This document shows positions 46,808 to 55,776 of a stretch of DNA of 64,000 nt, one piece after another; position 1 is the stretch's first letter, and each line of letters begins with the position of its first letter. Source of the stretch: Verrucomicrobiales bacterium (lineage in GTDB: Bacteria; Verrucomicrobiota; Verrucomicrobiia; Limisphaerales; UBA11320); the NCBI GenBank assembly GCA_016793885.1, contig JAEUHE010000149.1, positions 23,125-87,124 on the forward strand. Direction: 5' to 3'. The notes beneath the pieces were generated by a model. That model did no database searches. It worked only from the letters and a program-made list of their open reading frames with translations, and was not told where the DNA came from. Made by a program: the position numbers and the translations under genes.

Positions 46808-49198
46808 ATGCCCACGAACGACGAACTCCAGCAGCAGCTCATCAAGGATCTTCTCATCGAAAGTGCTGACGGTCTCGACCGCTTTGATCGGGAAATGCTC
46901 GCCCTCGAAAATGGGCAAGGCAATCCCGAGACCCTGAACGTGGTCTTCCGCGTCATCCATACCATCAAGGGCACGGCCGGATGCCTCGGGCTGTCAAAAA
47001 TCGAGTCGGTCGCGCACGTCGGGGAGAATCTTCTGGATGCCCTCCGCGGTGGAAAGATCACCCTCCACAAGGAGATGATCACGACGCTCCTCTCCTACGC
47101 CGATGCCCTCCGCCAGATGCTCAAAAGCATCGAAGATACCGGTTCCGAAGGAAGTGCGGACTTCTCGGCCCTACTCCAGAAACTACAAGATCTTCAGACG
47201 GCCCAAAAGGCTCCATCGACCCCGCCCGCTTCAATACCGGAAACTCCGACCACGGAGGGTGCAGAGCGTGCAACCGAGTCGACCGCGGCTAACAAGGGTT
47301 GGGGACTGTTCGATGATGCACCCACGGAAGCGCAGACCCCGATTCCCGCCCCCGTGGCCACATCGCCCTCTCCCGCTCTGGCGAATTCAGCCGCACCCGC
47401 CGCCGCACCGGCACCCGTAAACCCCTCGCATCCTGCTCCGGACGCCACCGCGGAACGCGACCCAGCTGCCAAGACCACTTCGGTATCCGACTCAGCAATC
47501 CGCGTCAGCGTGGATCAATTGGACAAGTTGATGAATCTGGTTGGAGAGCTGGTGCTCGCTCGAAATCAAATCGTTCAGTATTCCGGGGTCGTCCAGGAAA
47601 ATTCTCTGATAGCTGCCTCGCAGAGGCTCAATATCATCACCACCGAGCTCCAGGAGAGCGTGATGAAAACCCGCATGCAACCCATCGGCAACGTGTGGAC
47701 AAAATTTCCTCGTGTTGTCCGAGATGTCGCTCACGAGCTCGGGAAGAAGGTCCAGCTCGTGATGCAAGGAAACGAAACTGAGCTGGATCGTACTATCATC
47801 GAAGCCATCAAGGATCCCCTCACTCATATTGTCCGGAATGCCATCGACCACGGTATCGAGACACCGGAAACGCGGTCGGTTGCAGGCAAGCCGGCGGAAG
47901 GGACTCTTCTACTGCGTGCCTTCCACGAAGGTGGACAGGTCAATATCGAGATCATGGACGATGGACGAGGCATCAATGTCTCCAAGGTCAAGGAGAAGGC
48001 GCTCCAGCGCATGCTCATCACAGCCGACCAGGCGTCGCGCATGAGCGAGCGAGAAACCTTTAATCTCATCTTCCTCCCCGGATTCAGCACCGCCGAGAAG
48101 ATCACCAATGTCTCCGGCCGAGGGGTTGGGATGGACGTCGTCAAGACGAACATCGAGAAGATCGGAGGATCGGTCGATGTCCTGAGCGAGCCGAACAACG
48201 GCACGACGATCAAGATCAAGATTCCCCTCACCTTGGCGATCATCCCCGCGTTGGTCGTGACGAGTGGAGGCGAGCGGTTTGCCATCCCGCAGGTCAGTTT
48301 ACTTGAGCTGGTTCGCCTCGAGTCAGAACAGGCGCGCAAAGGGATCGAGATGCTCTACGGCTCCCCTATTTATCGACTCCGCGGACAACTGCTTCCGTTG
48401 TGCTATCTGAACCGCGAGCTCGACATTGATGCTGGAGCGACCGGATCTAGGGCGGATAATGGTGCCTCCCAGAGCAGTTCGGATGCGGTGAACATTGTTG
48501 TGCTCCAGGCCGACGGACGCCAGTTCGGGCTGGTGGTGGACGAAATTAACGATACTGAAGAGATCGTCGTCAAACCACTGGGCAAGCAACTCAAGGGCAT
48601 CACTTGCTTTGCCGGGGCAACGATCATGGGCGATGGCCGAGTAGCCCTCATCCTCGATGTCCTCGGGCTAGCCCAACACGCTAACGTGATCAACGAGGTC
48701 CGAGATCGTTCGATGGTCGACAAGACCAAATCGGACAATCGCCTGACGAACAAGCAAACACTCCTCCTATTCGAGATTGGAAAGGGAAGCCGGATGGCCA
48801 TTCCATTGTCCATGGTAGCGCGCCTCGAGGAGTTTCCCCGCAGCCAGATCGAACAATCCGGAACTCAAAAAGTGGTTCAATACCGCGGACAGATACTGCC
48901 CCTGATCGCGGTGGCCGATTACGTCAACACCCGTGGCGAAGCCTTCACCGAGGATCAAGACATGGTGCAGGTCGTCGTGTATTCGGAACAAGGACGGAGC
49001 GTCGGACTCATCGTCGGCGCCATCAGTGACATCGTCGAGGAATCGATCACGGTCAAACGGGATGTCCAAGGTAGCGGCATATTGGGCTCGGTCGTTATTC
49101 AGGACAAAGTGACCGACCTGCTAGACGTCTCAACCATCATCCAGTCCGCCGATCCGAGTTTCTATACCTCCAAGCCCGACCTCGAAATGGCGGCCTGA
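46808..49198 (+). CDS. cheA: Chemotaxis histidine kinase CheA with two CheW-like domains
   Basis: A 796-residue kinase. The P1 (Hpt) domain has the phospho-histidine H51 in HTIKGTAG. A proline/alanine-rich linker (about 130-230) replaces a clear CheY-binding P2 domain. P3 dimerisation (SVDQLDKLMNLVGELVLARN) and the P4 ATPase (HIVRNAIDHGIE, DDGRGI, GFSTAEKI, GRGVGMDVV) follow. After the usual P5 regulatory domain (about 480-635) there is a second CheW-like domain (about 645-785; LLLFEIGKGSRMAIPLSMVA). The duplicated P5 is unusual. The start ATG at 46808 has no Shine-Dalgarno motif. Confidence 0.94.
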   Translation: MPTNDELQQQLIKDLLIESADGLDRFDREMLALENGQGNPETLNVVFRVIHTIKGTAGCLGLSKIESVAHVGENLLDALRGGKITLHKEMITTLLSYADALRQMLKSIEDTGSEGSADFSALLQKLQDLQTAQKAPSTPPASIPETPTTEGAERATESTAANKGWGLFDDAPTEAQTPIPAPVATSPSPALANSAAPAAAPAPVNPSHPAPDATAERDPAAKTTSVSDSAIRVSVDQLDKLMNLVGELVLARNQIVQYSGVVQENSLIAASQRLNIITTELQESVMKTRMQPIGNVWTKFPRVVRDVAHELGKKVQLVMQGNETELDRTIIEAIKDPLTHIVRNAIDHGIETPETRSVAGKPAEGTLLLRAFHEGGQVNIEIMDDGRGINVSKVKEKALQRMLITADQASRMSERETFNLIFLPGFSTAEKITNVSGRGVGMDVVKTNIEKIGGSVDVLSEPNNGTTIKIKIPLTLAIIPALVVTSGGERFAIPQVSLLELVRLESEQARKGIEMLYGSPIYRLRGQLLPLCYLNRELDIDAGATGSRADNGASQSSSDAVNIVVLQADGRQFGLVVDEINDTEEIVVKPLGKQLKGITCFAGATIMGDGRVALILDVLGLAQHANVINEVRDRSMVDKTKSDNRLTNKQTLLLFEIGKGSRMAIPLSMVARLEEFPRSQIEQSGTQKVVQYRGQILPLIAVADYVNTRGEAFTEDQDMVQVVVYSEQGRSVGLIVGAISDIVEESITVKRDVQGSGILGSVVIQDKVTDLLDVSTIIQSADPSFYTSKPDLEMAA

Positions 49199-49227
49199 AG
49201 CAAACTCACATTTATTCCCTACTGCCA

Positions 49228-49677
49228 ATGAATAACAGCAAACAATTCTGCACCTTCTATATCGATGGACTCTTCTTCGGAGTAGAGGTCCTTAAAGTGC
49301 AAGAGGTTATCCGCTACCAGGAAATGACTCGAGTGCCGCTGGCGTCACGCACTCTCCAGGGTTTGATCAATCTCCGCGGCCAAATCGTAACTGCTATCGA
49401 TCTACGCCGTCGCCTCGAGCTCCCCGCCCGGAAAACGGAGGAACTTCCCATGAACGTCGTGGTGCGAACCGATGACGGGGCCGTCAGCCTGCTCGTCGAC
49501 GAGATCGGGGACGTGGTCGAAATTCAGGACGATGTTTACGAGCGGCCTCCGGAGACTCTTCGAGGTGTGGCCAGGGAACTCGTGACTGGCGTCTACAAAC
49601 TCAAGGAGCGCCTGCTGCTGATCCTGGATACCGAAAAAACGGTCAACCTACAAGCTGCACAACCGAAAGGAGCCTAA
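49228..49677 (+). CDS. cheW: Chemotaxis coupling protein CheW
   Basis: A 149-residue scaffold protein joining receptors to CheA. The SH3-like fold is complete (FCTFYIDGLFFGVEVLKVQ, then LINLRGQIVTAIDLRRRL and VSLLVDEIGDVVE). It starts 29 nt after cheA. Its 3' end carries the AAAGGAG that serves the next gene. Confidence 0.95.
   Translation: MNNSKQFCTFYIDGLFFGVEVLKVQEVIRYQEMTRVPLASRTLQGLINLRGQIVTAIDLRRRLELPARKTEELPMNVVVRTDDGAVSLLVDEIGDVVEIQDDVYERPPETLRGVARELVTGVYKLKERLLLILDTEKTVNLQAAQPKGA
49666..49672 (+). promoter_or_regulatory. Strong Shine-Dalgarno sequence for the DUF420-like gene
   Basis: AAAGGAG lies inside the last codons of cheW, 6 nt before the ATG at 49679. It is one of few strong Shine-Dalgarno motifs in this cluster; most other che genes here start without one. 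This supports co-transcription and efficient translation of the small membrane gene. Confidence 0.8.
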
Positions 49678-49678
49678 A

Positions 49679-50038
49679 ATGCTACACTGGCTTTCCACCG
49701 TCGTCCTTCTGCTGATTCTAGCTGGGGTGTATTCACGCAAGAAGCCCAAGATCCATCTTCGCTACATGTTGGCGGCCTTTGTCCTCGATGTTTCCCTCGT
49801 CCTCTATATCGAGATTACCCGCCACGCCGTCGAAAAGGTGGCCCACCATACCGGCCTGCTCCTGTGGTTCCACGTGCTGGTCTCGGTAGCGGTGCTCACC
49901 GCCTATGTGGCCCAGATTCAACTAGGCCGCCGGATCATGAATGGATTCATCGCCAGCCGCCAAACCCATATTAGGCTCGGCCTCACCTTCTGCACCCTGC
50001 GACTGGTGAATTATATCACGAGTTTCATGATCGTTTAA
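49679..50038 (+). CDS. Small four-helix membrane protein, DUF420-like
   Basis: A 119-residue membrane protein with about four helices (1-18, 28-46, 57-80 and 98-118). Histidines sit at conserved-looking helix ends: H26 in KIHLRYMLAAF, H57, H65 in LLWFHVLVSV and H97 in QTHIRL. The pattern resembles DUF420 proteins, which are often found near cytochrome oxidase genes; heme or copper binding is possible but unproven. It begins 2 nt after cheW and is followed 41 nt later by the globin-receptor gene, so it belongs to the sensory operon. Its role there is unknown. Confidence 0.6.
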   Translation: MLHWLSTVVLLLILAGVYSRKKPKIHLRYMLAAFVLDVSLVLYIEITRHAVEKVAHHTGLLLWFHVLVSVAVLTAYVAQIQLGRRIMNGFIASRQTHIRLGLTFCTLRLVNYITSFMIV

Positions 50039-50079
50039 GCCCACGATTACTGACCACCCTGTTCTAAACTGCCTTACTT

Positions 50080-52527
50080 ATGGGATACACCACGCCAAAA
50101 ACGGTCACCGAGTCGCTCTATAACCAGATCGGAGGAGCCCCATCGGTAGAGGCTGCCGTTGAGGAGTTCTATCGCCGAGTTCTAGTCGATCCTCTGTTAA
50201 TCCCGTTATTCAAGGATACAAACTTGAATTGGCTGAAGAAGAGCCAAGTTCGCTTTTTCACCACCGTCCTCGGTGGACCGCAGATTTACAAAGGTGCAGA
50301 CATGCAAACCGCTCACATCGATCTGGCAATCGAGGAGCGACACTTTGCTCGGGTCGCAACCCACCTCAGCGATACTCTAAGAGCGCTTCAGGTTCCCCCT
50401 GCCCTCATCCATCAGATTCTAACCCTAGTGGGGACCCTGGCGCCCCAGATCATTAACACACAGACACAAACACAGAACCATCCACGAACAGACAGAACAA
50501 TTATGAAAGCGACACTCCAGGCCTCCGGACGCAAAAAAAGCACCACTCCCAGAGCCTCACTGCCCGTCGACGCGAAGCCGGACATCGATACGGAGCTCGA
50601 GGACTTGCGCGGTCAGATCGCCGCGATCAAAAAAGCCCAAGCCGTCATCGAGTTTGATTTGGATGGGACCATCATCACTGCGAACGACAACTTTCTCAAG
50701 ACGGTCGGCTATACCTTGGATGAGATCCAAGGCCAGCACCACAGCCTCTTCGTAGAACCTTCCTTCCGCCAAAGCGCCGAGTACCGGCAGTTCTGGGCAG
50801 ATTTGAGCGGTGGCCGCTTCCATACGGCGGAATACAGGCGACTCGGAAAAGGGGGACGGGAAATCTGGATCCAGGCATCCTACAATCCGATTCTCGATTC
50901 TGAAGGCAAGCCCTTTAAAGTCGTCAAATACGCCGTTGACGTCACCAGTCGCAAACTGAAGGACGCCGACGTCGCCGGTCAGCTGCAAGCCATCAGCAAG
51001 GTGCAGGCTGTCATCGAGTTCAACATGGATGGGACGATCATCACCGCGAACGAGAACTTCTTGAAGACCTTGGGTTACACCTTGGCTGAAATTCAAGGCC
51101 GTCACCACAGCACCTTCGTTGACTCGAACTACCGGGACAGCGTCGAATACAAACAGTTCTGGCGCGATCTGGCGGACGGCAAAGCCCAAAGCGCAGAGTT
51201 CAAGCGGATCGGCAAGGGTGGCAAAGAGATTTGGATCCAGGCTTCTTACAATCCAATTTTCGATTTGAACGGCAAAGCGTTTAAGGTCGTGAAGTTCGCC
51301 ACCGACATCACCGAGATGGTCCGCCAGCGGCAGGTGAACCTGCGCTACGCGTCGATGACGGAAAACTCTCCAGCCAACATCATGTTCGCGGATCGCGATC
51401 TCAAGATTCAATACATGAACCCGGCTTCAACTCGGACGCTGAAAGGGATTCAGAATCTCCTTCCGGTTCCGGTGGAGAAGATGATTGGCCAAAATATCGA
51501 CATTTTCCATAAAAACCCGGCGCATCAGCGAAACCTGTTAGCGGACCCGAAGAATCTGCCGCGATCGGCTCATATTCAGGTCGGCACAGAGACTCTCGAC
51601 TTGTTGGTAAGCGCGATCTATGACCCGGACCGAAACTTCCTGGGCTCCATGGTCACCTGGTCGGTCATCACCGAACGTCTCGCCCAGGAAAAGCGCGAGA
51701 AGGATCTGACCGAAGGACTCAAGGTCACCATGACCAGCGTTAACCAGAACGCTCAGGCTTTGTCCAGCGCTGCCGAGGAGCTGACTGCGGTCAGTCAGCA
51801 AATGAGCGCCAACTCGGAGGAAACTGCCACCCAATCCAATGTCGTGGCCAGCGCAGCCGAAGAGGTCAGCAAGAACGTGGCTACAGTGGCCACCAGCGCG
51901 GAAGAGATGAGCGCCAGTGTCAAAGAAATCGCCAAGAATGCGAACGATGCGGCACGTGTAGCCACCGAAGCGGTGACCGTTGCCAGCAACACCAACAAGA
52001 CGGTCGCAAAGCTCGGCGAAAGCAGCATCGAGATTGGCAAGGTCATCAAGGTGATCACCAGTATCGCGCAACAGACCAACCTGCTCGCGCTCAACGCCAC
52101 CATCGAAGCGGCTCGCGCCGGGGAAGCCGGTAAAGGTTTCGCCGTCGTCGCCAACGAGGTCAAGGAGTTGGCCAAGCAGACCGCCACGGCCACCGAAGAC
52201 ATCAGCCAAAAGATCGAGGCCATTCAAACGGACACCAAGGGCGCCGTCTCGGCCATAGATCAGATCAGCAAGATCATCGGACAAATCAACGATATCTCGA
52301 ACACCATCGCCAGCGCGGTGGAAGAGCAATCGGCGACCACGAATGAGATCGCTCGCAACGCCAGCGAGGCTGCCAAAGGCAGCACCGAGATCTCGAAGAA
52401 CATCGCCAACGTCAGCATGGCAGCTAAAAACACCACCGAGGGAGCGAACAACACCCTCAGCGCCGCCACGGAGCTGTCCAAGCTCGCGTCGGATCTACGC
52501 CGAGTCGTCGAACAGGCGAAAGTCTAA
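50080..52527 (+). CDS. Soluble chemoreceptor with truncated globin and three PAS domains
   Basis: An 815-residue receptor without membrane helices or HAMP. Residues 10-125 are a truncated (2/2) hemoglobin of the trHbN type: [20 protein letters not shown] with the B10 tyrosine Y31, [17 protein letters not shown], and the proximal histidine H79 in MQTAHID. A low-complexity linker (126-150) leads to two nearly duplicate PAS domains (about 188-291 and 308-412; [17 protein letters not shown]) and a third, different PAS (about 422-535, [15 protein letters not shown]). The MCP signalling domain (about 560-815) has a canonical tip, [20 protein letters not shown]. Binding of O2, NO or CO is expected. 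The PAS-PAS-MCP part resembles BdlA. An internal ATG at 50503 could yield a globin-free form. Confidence 0.88.
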   Translation: MGYTTPKTVTESLYNQIGGAPSVEAAVEEFYRRVLVDPLLIPLFKDTNLNWLKKSQVRFFTTVLGGPQIYKGADMQTAHIDLAIEERHFARVATHLSDTLRALQVPPALIHQILTLVGTLAPQIINTQTQTQNHPRTDRTIMKATLQASGRKKSTTPRASLPVDAKPDIDTELEDLRGQIAAIKKAQAVIEFDLDGTIITANDNFLKTVGYTLDEIQGQHHSLFVEPSFRQSAEYRQFWADLSGGRFHTAEYRRLGKGGREIWIQASYNPILDSEGKPFKVVKYAVDVTSRKLKDADVAGQLQAISKVQAVIEFNMDGTIITANENFLKTLGYTLAEIQGRHHSTFVDSNYRDSVEYKQFWRDLADGKAQSAEFKRIGKGGKEIWIQASYNPIFDLNGKAFKVVKFATDITEMVRQRQVNLRYASMTENSPANIMFADRDLKIQYMNPASTRTLKGIQNLLPVPVEKMIGQNIDIFHKNPAHQRNLLADPKNLPRSAHIQVGTETLDLLVSAIYDPDRNFLGSMVTWSVITERLAQEKREKDLTEGLKVTMTSVNQNAQALSSAAEELTAVSQQMSANSEETATQSNVVASAAEEVSKNVATVATSAEEMSASVKEIAKNANDAARVATEAVTVASNTNKTVAKLGESSIEIGKVIKVITSIAQQTNLLALNATIEAARAGEAGKGFAVVANEVKELAKQTATATEDISQKIEAIQTDTKGAVSAIDQISKIIGQINDISNTIASAVEEQSATTNEIARNASEAAKGSTEISKNIANVSMAAKNTTEGANNTLSAATELSKLASDLRRVVEQAKV

Positions 52528-52544
52528 TCTTGGAGGATAGGGGT

Positions 52545-52581
52545 GGGTCCGGAGTCTCAGCCAGACTGGAACTCCGGACCC
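52545..52581 (+). terminator. Stem-loop between the globin receptor and the ABC1 kinase gene
   Basis: A perfect 11-bp stem (52545-52555 with 52571-52581, arms GGGTCCGGAGT/ACTCCGGACCC) closes a 15-nt loop. No U-tract follows, so it is not a clear intrinsic terminator. It may mark a processing site or partial stop between the front and back halves of the cluster; the next gene starts 56 nt later. Confidence 0.45.
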
Positions 52582-52636
52582 CATTCTCCCGCTGTTTGAT
52601 CAACCTCACGACCACCTCCGCTGTTTTTAAATCCTC

Positions 52637-54187
52637 ATGAACCAGCCGTTGCAGCGGAGTTTTCAGCTGGGTCTGCTGGCCAAAGATCTGGTTTCGTTGA
52701 AATGCTCCCGCCCGAAGGGCTCCGAACAGCAGCGGAAGGTGCGGCGCATCGTGGATCGTCTCGGATTACTCCATGGACTGCCTCAGAAAATCGGACAGCT
52801 CCTGTCTTTCTCCGAACTGAACGACGACGCAGCCCATTTCAGTCGACTCACCGAAAACGAACCTTCCTTGACGCCCACGGAAGCGTTCGCCGAAATCGAA
52901 CGGCAGCTCGGTTGCCCTATTCGAAAACACTTCCAGAAAGTAGACCCTCAGGGTATTTCCGCCTCCATCGGACAGGTTCATCACGCGGTGCTGCATGACG
53001 GCCGCGAGGTCGCCATCAAAATTCAATACCCAGGAGTGAGCGACCAGATTAAAGTGGATCTGCAGGCCCTCGGTTGGCTCACCGCTCCAATTGGGGATCT
53101 GCGGGGCGGCTTCGATGTGGCTTCCTATCGCACCGAAATCGGATCCATGCTGAATCGAGAAACCGACTACAAAGCCGAAGCTGGTTCGATTCAAGATTTC
53201 CATCATCTCACGGATAACCCGGACTGGCCTCACCTCGCGGTACCGGAAGTGATCACCGAGCTGAGCGGGCCTCGATTGCTGGTGACCACCTGGATTCGCG
53301 GCAGCTCATTCTCCGGCACGGCATCTTGGAGCCCAGAAGATCGCCAACACGTGGCTGATACGATCCTTCGCTTGTTCCTCAAAGGAATATTCGAGTGGGG
53401 ATTAATCCATTCAGACCCCCATCAGGGAAACTATCGATTTCTTCCAGCTGAGCCAGGCCACCAGGCAAGGTTGGGCCTCTTGGATTTTGGCTGCGTGAAG
53501 CGCGTCAGCACCCGCTTCAGCAATGCTCTCGCGCGCTTGATACGGCTCTCGATGGATCGAAACTCGCAAAGCGAATTGATCTGGGATTGTTTCATTCAGA
53601 TGGGCTTCAACCCTAATGCCTTGCCCCTGCTCCGCCGGCGGCTGCCTGAAGTCGCGGCGATCCTCTGCGAACCGTTTACAACCTCCACGCCATTTCTTGC
53701 CTCCTCCTGGAATCTCAGTTCGCGTCTGGCATCGCTGCTGGGCGAACATCGATTGGCCTTTAGGACCGCCGGCCCAGCGGAAATCCTCTTTATTCTACGC
53801 ACCTTCCAAGGGGTGCTTCACTACCTGACTCGTCTCAACGTGCCGGTCCCCTGGAGGGACGCCTTCCTGGAATGCAGACTGCGAGAGCAGACCGACGCCC
53901 GGCCAGAGCCGATGCCATCGCGCCCCACCGAGACCAAGACCATGAAGTCCGATGCCTTACACATCCAAGTCCGCGAGGCAGCTGAAACAAAGATTTCTCT
54001 AAGCTTCGATGCGGAAGCGACCGATCACTTAGAGCAGTTGGTTCCTGTGGAACTCAAAGCCACTCTGCGTCGCCGAGCCATAGATCTTCCAGCCATTGTG
54101 GATCGAGCTCGTCGGAGCAACTACGAGCCCGGGGAATTGTTTTCCTGGGAAGAAGGAACCAAAGCAGTCCGCGTTTGGCTAGCCTGA
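52637..54187 (+). CDS. ABC1/UbiB-family kinase with C-terminal SHOCT/YvlB-like domain
   Basis: A 516-residue protein. Residues ~1-400 are an AarF/ABC1 kinase-like domain: KxGQ motif at 51-54, the lysine in VAIK (K128), HSDPHQGN (258-265) and DFG with D283. ABC1 proteins are atypical kinases or ATPases, best known for ubiquinone synthesis and lipid handling. Residues ~436-516 (LHIQVREAAETKISLSF then ELKATLRRRAIDLPAIV) resemble the SHOCT/YvlB-type small domain. This combination inside a chemosensory operon is unusual. A link to quinone or membrane redox state is inference only. Confidence 0.78.
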   Translation: MNQPLQRSFQLGLLAKDLVSLKCSRPKGSEQQRKVRRIVDRLGLLHGLPQKIGQLLSFSELNDDAAHFSRLTENEPSLTPTEAFAEIERQLGCPIRKHFQKVDPQGISASIGQVHHAVLHDGREVAIKIQYPGVSDQIKVDLQALGWLTAPIGDLRGGFDVASYRTEIGSMLNRETDYKAEAGSIQDFHHLTDNPDWPHLAVPEVITELSGPRLLVTTWIRGSSFSGTASWSPEDRQHVADTILRLFLKGIFEWGLIHSDPHQGNYRFLPAEPGHQARLGLLDFGCVKRVSTRFSNALARLIRLSMDRNSQSELIWDCFIQMGFNPNALPLLRRRLPEVAAILCEPFTTSTPFLASSWNLSSRLASLLGEHRLAFRTAGPAEILFILRTFQGVLHYLTRLNVPVPWRDAFLECRLREQTDARPEPMPSRPTETKTMKSDALHIQVREAAETKISLSFDAEATDHLEQLVPVELKATLRRRAIDLPAIVDRARRSNYEPGELFSWEEGTKAVRVWLA

Positions 54188-54223
54188 GGCTCCGATACGA
54201 TTTAATCCTGAATTGATGTTTTT

Positions 54224-54601
54224 ATGAGAATGCTCATCGTTGATGATTCGAAAGCCATGCGAGGGTTTCTGAGCCACCTCGCTCACGAGTTCTCCTTTAC
54301 AACCGTGGAGGCCGAGGACGGGCGCCACGCCCTCGACACCCTCATCAAGAACGATCCACTCCAACCCTTCGATATTGCCCTCGTCGATTGGGACATGCCT
54401 CGCATGACAGGTATTGAATTCGTCCGCTTCGTGAGACGAAATCACGACTTCGACAATCTCAAGCTCATGATGGTGACCACCAACAATACTGAAGAGAAGA
54501 TCACCATGGCCCTCGAGGCAGGAGCCAATGACTTCATGATGAAGCCCGTAACCCGGGAAGCTTTGGAAGAAAAGCTAATGATCCTCGGCCTCATGCCCTG
54601 A
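54224..54601 (+). CDS. Single-domain response regulator, CheY-like
   Basis: A 125-residue receiver: acidic pair D7/D8, phospho-acceptor D55 in LVDWDMPRMTG, T/T of the switch region in MVTTNN, and the lysine in MKPVT. The start lies 36 nt after the ABC1 kinase gene and the stop 42 nt before cheB. It differs clearly from the CheY at 46392, so the two probably do different jobs. Confidence 0.92.
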   Translation: MRMLIVDDSKAMRGFLSHLAHEFSFTTVEAEDGRHALDTLIKNDPLQPFDIALVDWDMPRMTGIEFVRFVRRNHDFDNLKLMMVTTNNTEEKITMALEAGANDFMMKPVTREALEEKLMILGLMP

Positions 54602-54643
54602 GTCATAGTCGCCGCCATCAAGGCCCGAACGAAACAAAACGAT

Positions 54644-55744
54644 ATGCCAAAGATCCGAGTGTTGGTTGTGGACGATGCCGTGGTGATGCGGCGAATGATC
54701 ACCGAGGTACTGGAGCGCGATCCACAACTCGAGATTGCTGGAACGGCTGCCAACGGAAAAATTGCGCTGCAGAAGATTCCCCAGGTCAATCCTGACCTCA
54801 TCACCCTAGACGTTGAGATGCCCGAAATGGATGGCATCGCGACCTTGAAGGAGATCCGAAAGCTCTACCCCAAGCTGCCGGTGATCATGTTCAGCACCCT
54901 GACGGCCAAAGGAGCCGCAACCACCCTGGACGCCCTGACCTTCGGAGCCACCGACTATGTCACGAAGCCAGCCAACGTAGGAGCAGTGACCGAGGGGATC
55001 CAGCGACTCGAGACTGAACTGATCCCAAAAATTAAAACCCACTGTCGCCACCTGCGTGTCGATGCTCCACCGGGCGATCACACTCAGTTCGTGTCCCGGC
55101 TCAAGCCGGCGACGCTGCCACCGCGCACGGGACCAAAACGCCCCATTGAAATTCTAGCAATTGGAACCTCCACCGGGGGGCCCAATGCCTTGGCTACCGT
55201 GTTCAAGTCATTTCCCAAGGATTTCCCACTTCCCATCGTTATCGTTCAGCACATGCCCCCGATGTTTACCGCCTTGCTCGCTGAACGTCTCCACGCCCTG
55301 GGCTCGGTGGGCTTCCAGGAAGGAAAACATGGACAGCGGCTACAGCCGGGCCAAGCCTACATTGCCCCCGGCGGAAAGCACATGGAGGTTCGGCGCGAAG
55401 GTCTCCAGACCGTTTTACATTTGCACGAGGGCACTCCCGAGAACTCCTGCCGCCCAGCCGTCGATGTCCTTTTTCGCAGCGTGGCTGCGGCCTATGGAGC
55501 CTCCTCCCTTGGAGTCGTGCTGACAGGGATGGGGCAGGACGGTCTGCGTGGTTGCCAGCACTTGCGGGAGAAGCAAGCTCAAGTCATCGCTCAGGATGAA
55601 CTGAGCAGTGTGGTTTGGGGAATGCCCGGATGCGTGGTCCAGGCCGGCCTCGCCGATGCCATCCTGCCTCTGGAAAGGGTGGCGAGTGAAATCGTTCAGC
55701 GGGTGAGAGAGGGGAGGACCTCCTCGATTTCGAAAGCGGCGTAG
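54644..55744 (+). CDS. cheB: Chemotaxis methylesterase CheB
   Basis: Demethylates and deamidates receptor glutamates after phosphorylation by CheA. The 366-residue protein has a receiver domain (D10/D11 and D56 in LDVEMPEMDG) and a C-terminal methylesterase domain with the catalytic triad in GTSTGGP, VQHMP and GMGQDG. It lies between the second CheY and cheR, completing the adaptation pair. Confidence 0.95.
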   Translation: MPKIRVLVVDDAVVMRRMITEVLERDPQLEIAGTAANGKIALQKIPQVNPDLITLDVEMPEMDGIATLKEIRKLYPKLPVIMFSTLTAKGAATTLDALTFGATDYVTKPANVGAVTEGIQRLETELIPKIKTHCRHLRVDAPPGDHTQFVSRLKPATLPPRTGPKRPIEILAIGTSTGGPNALATVFKSFPKDFPLPIVIVQHMPPMFTALLAERLHALGSVGFQEGKHGQRLQPGQAYIAPGGKHMEVRREGLQTVLHLHEGTPENSCRPAVDVLFRSVAAAYGASSLGVVLTGMGQDGLRGCQHLREKQAQVIAQDELSSVVWGMPGCVVQAGLADAILPLERVASEIVQRVREGRTSSISKAA

Positions 55745-55776
55745 TAAGCGGTGAAATCAGCTAGGAAGCATGACGT

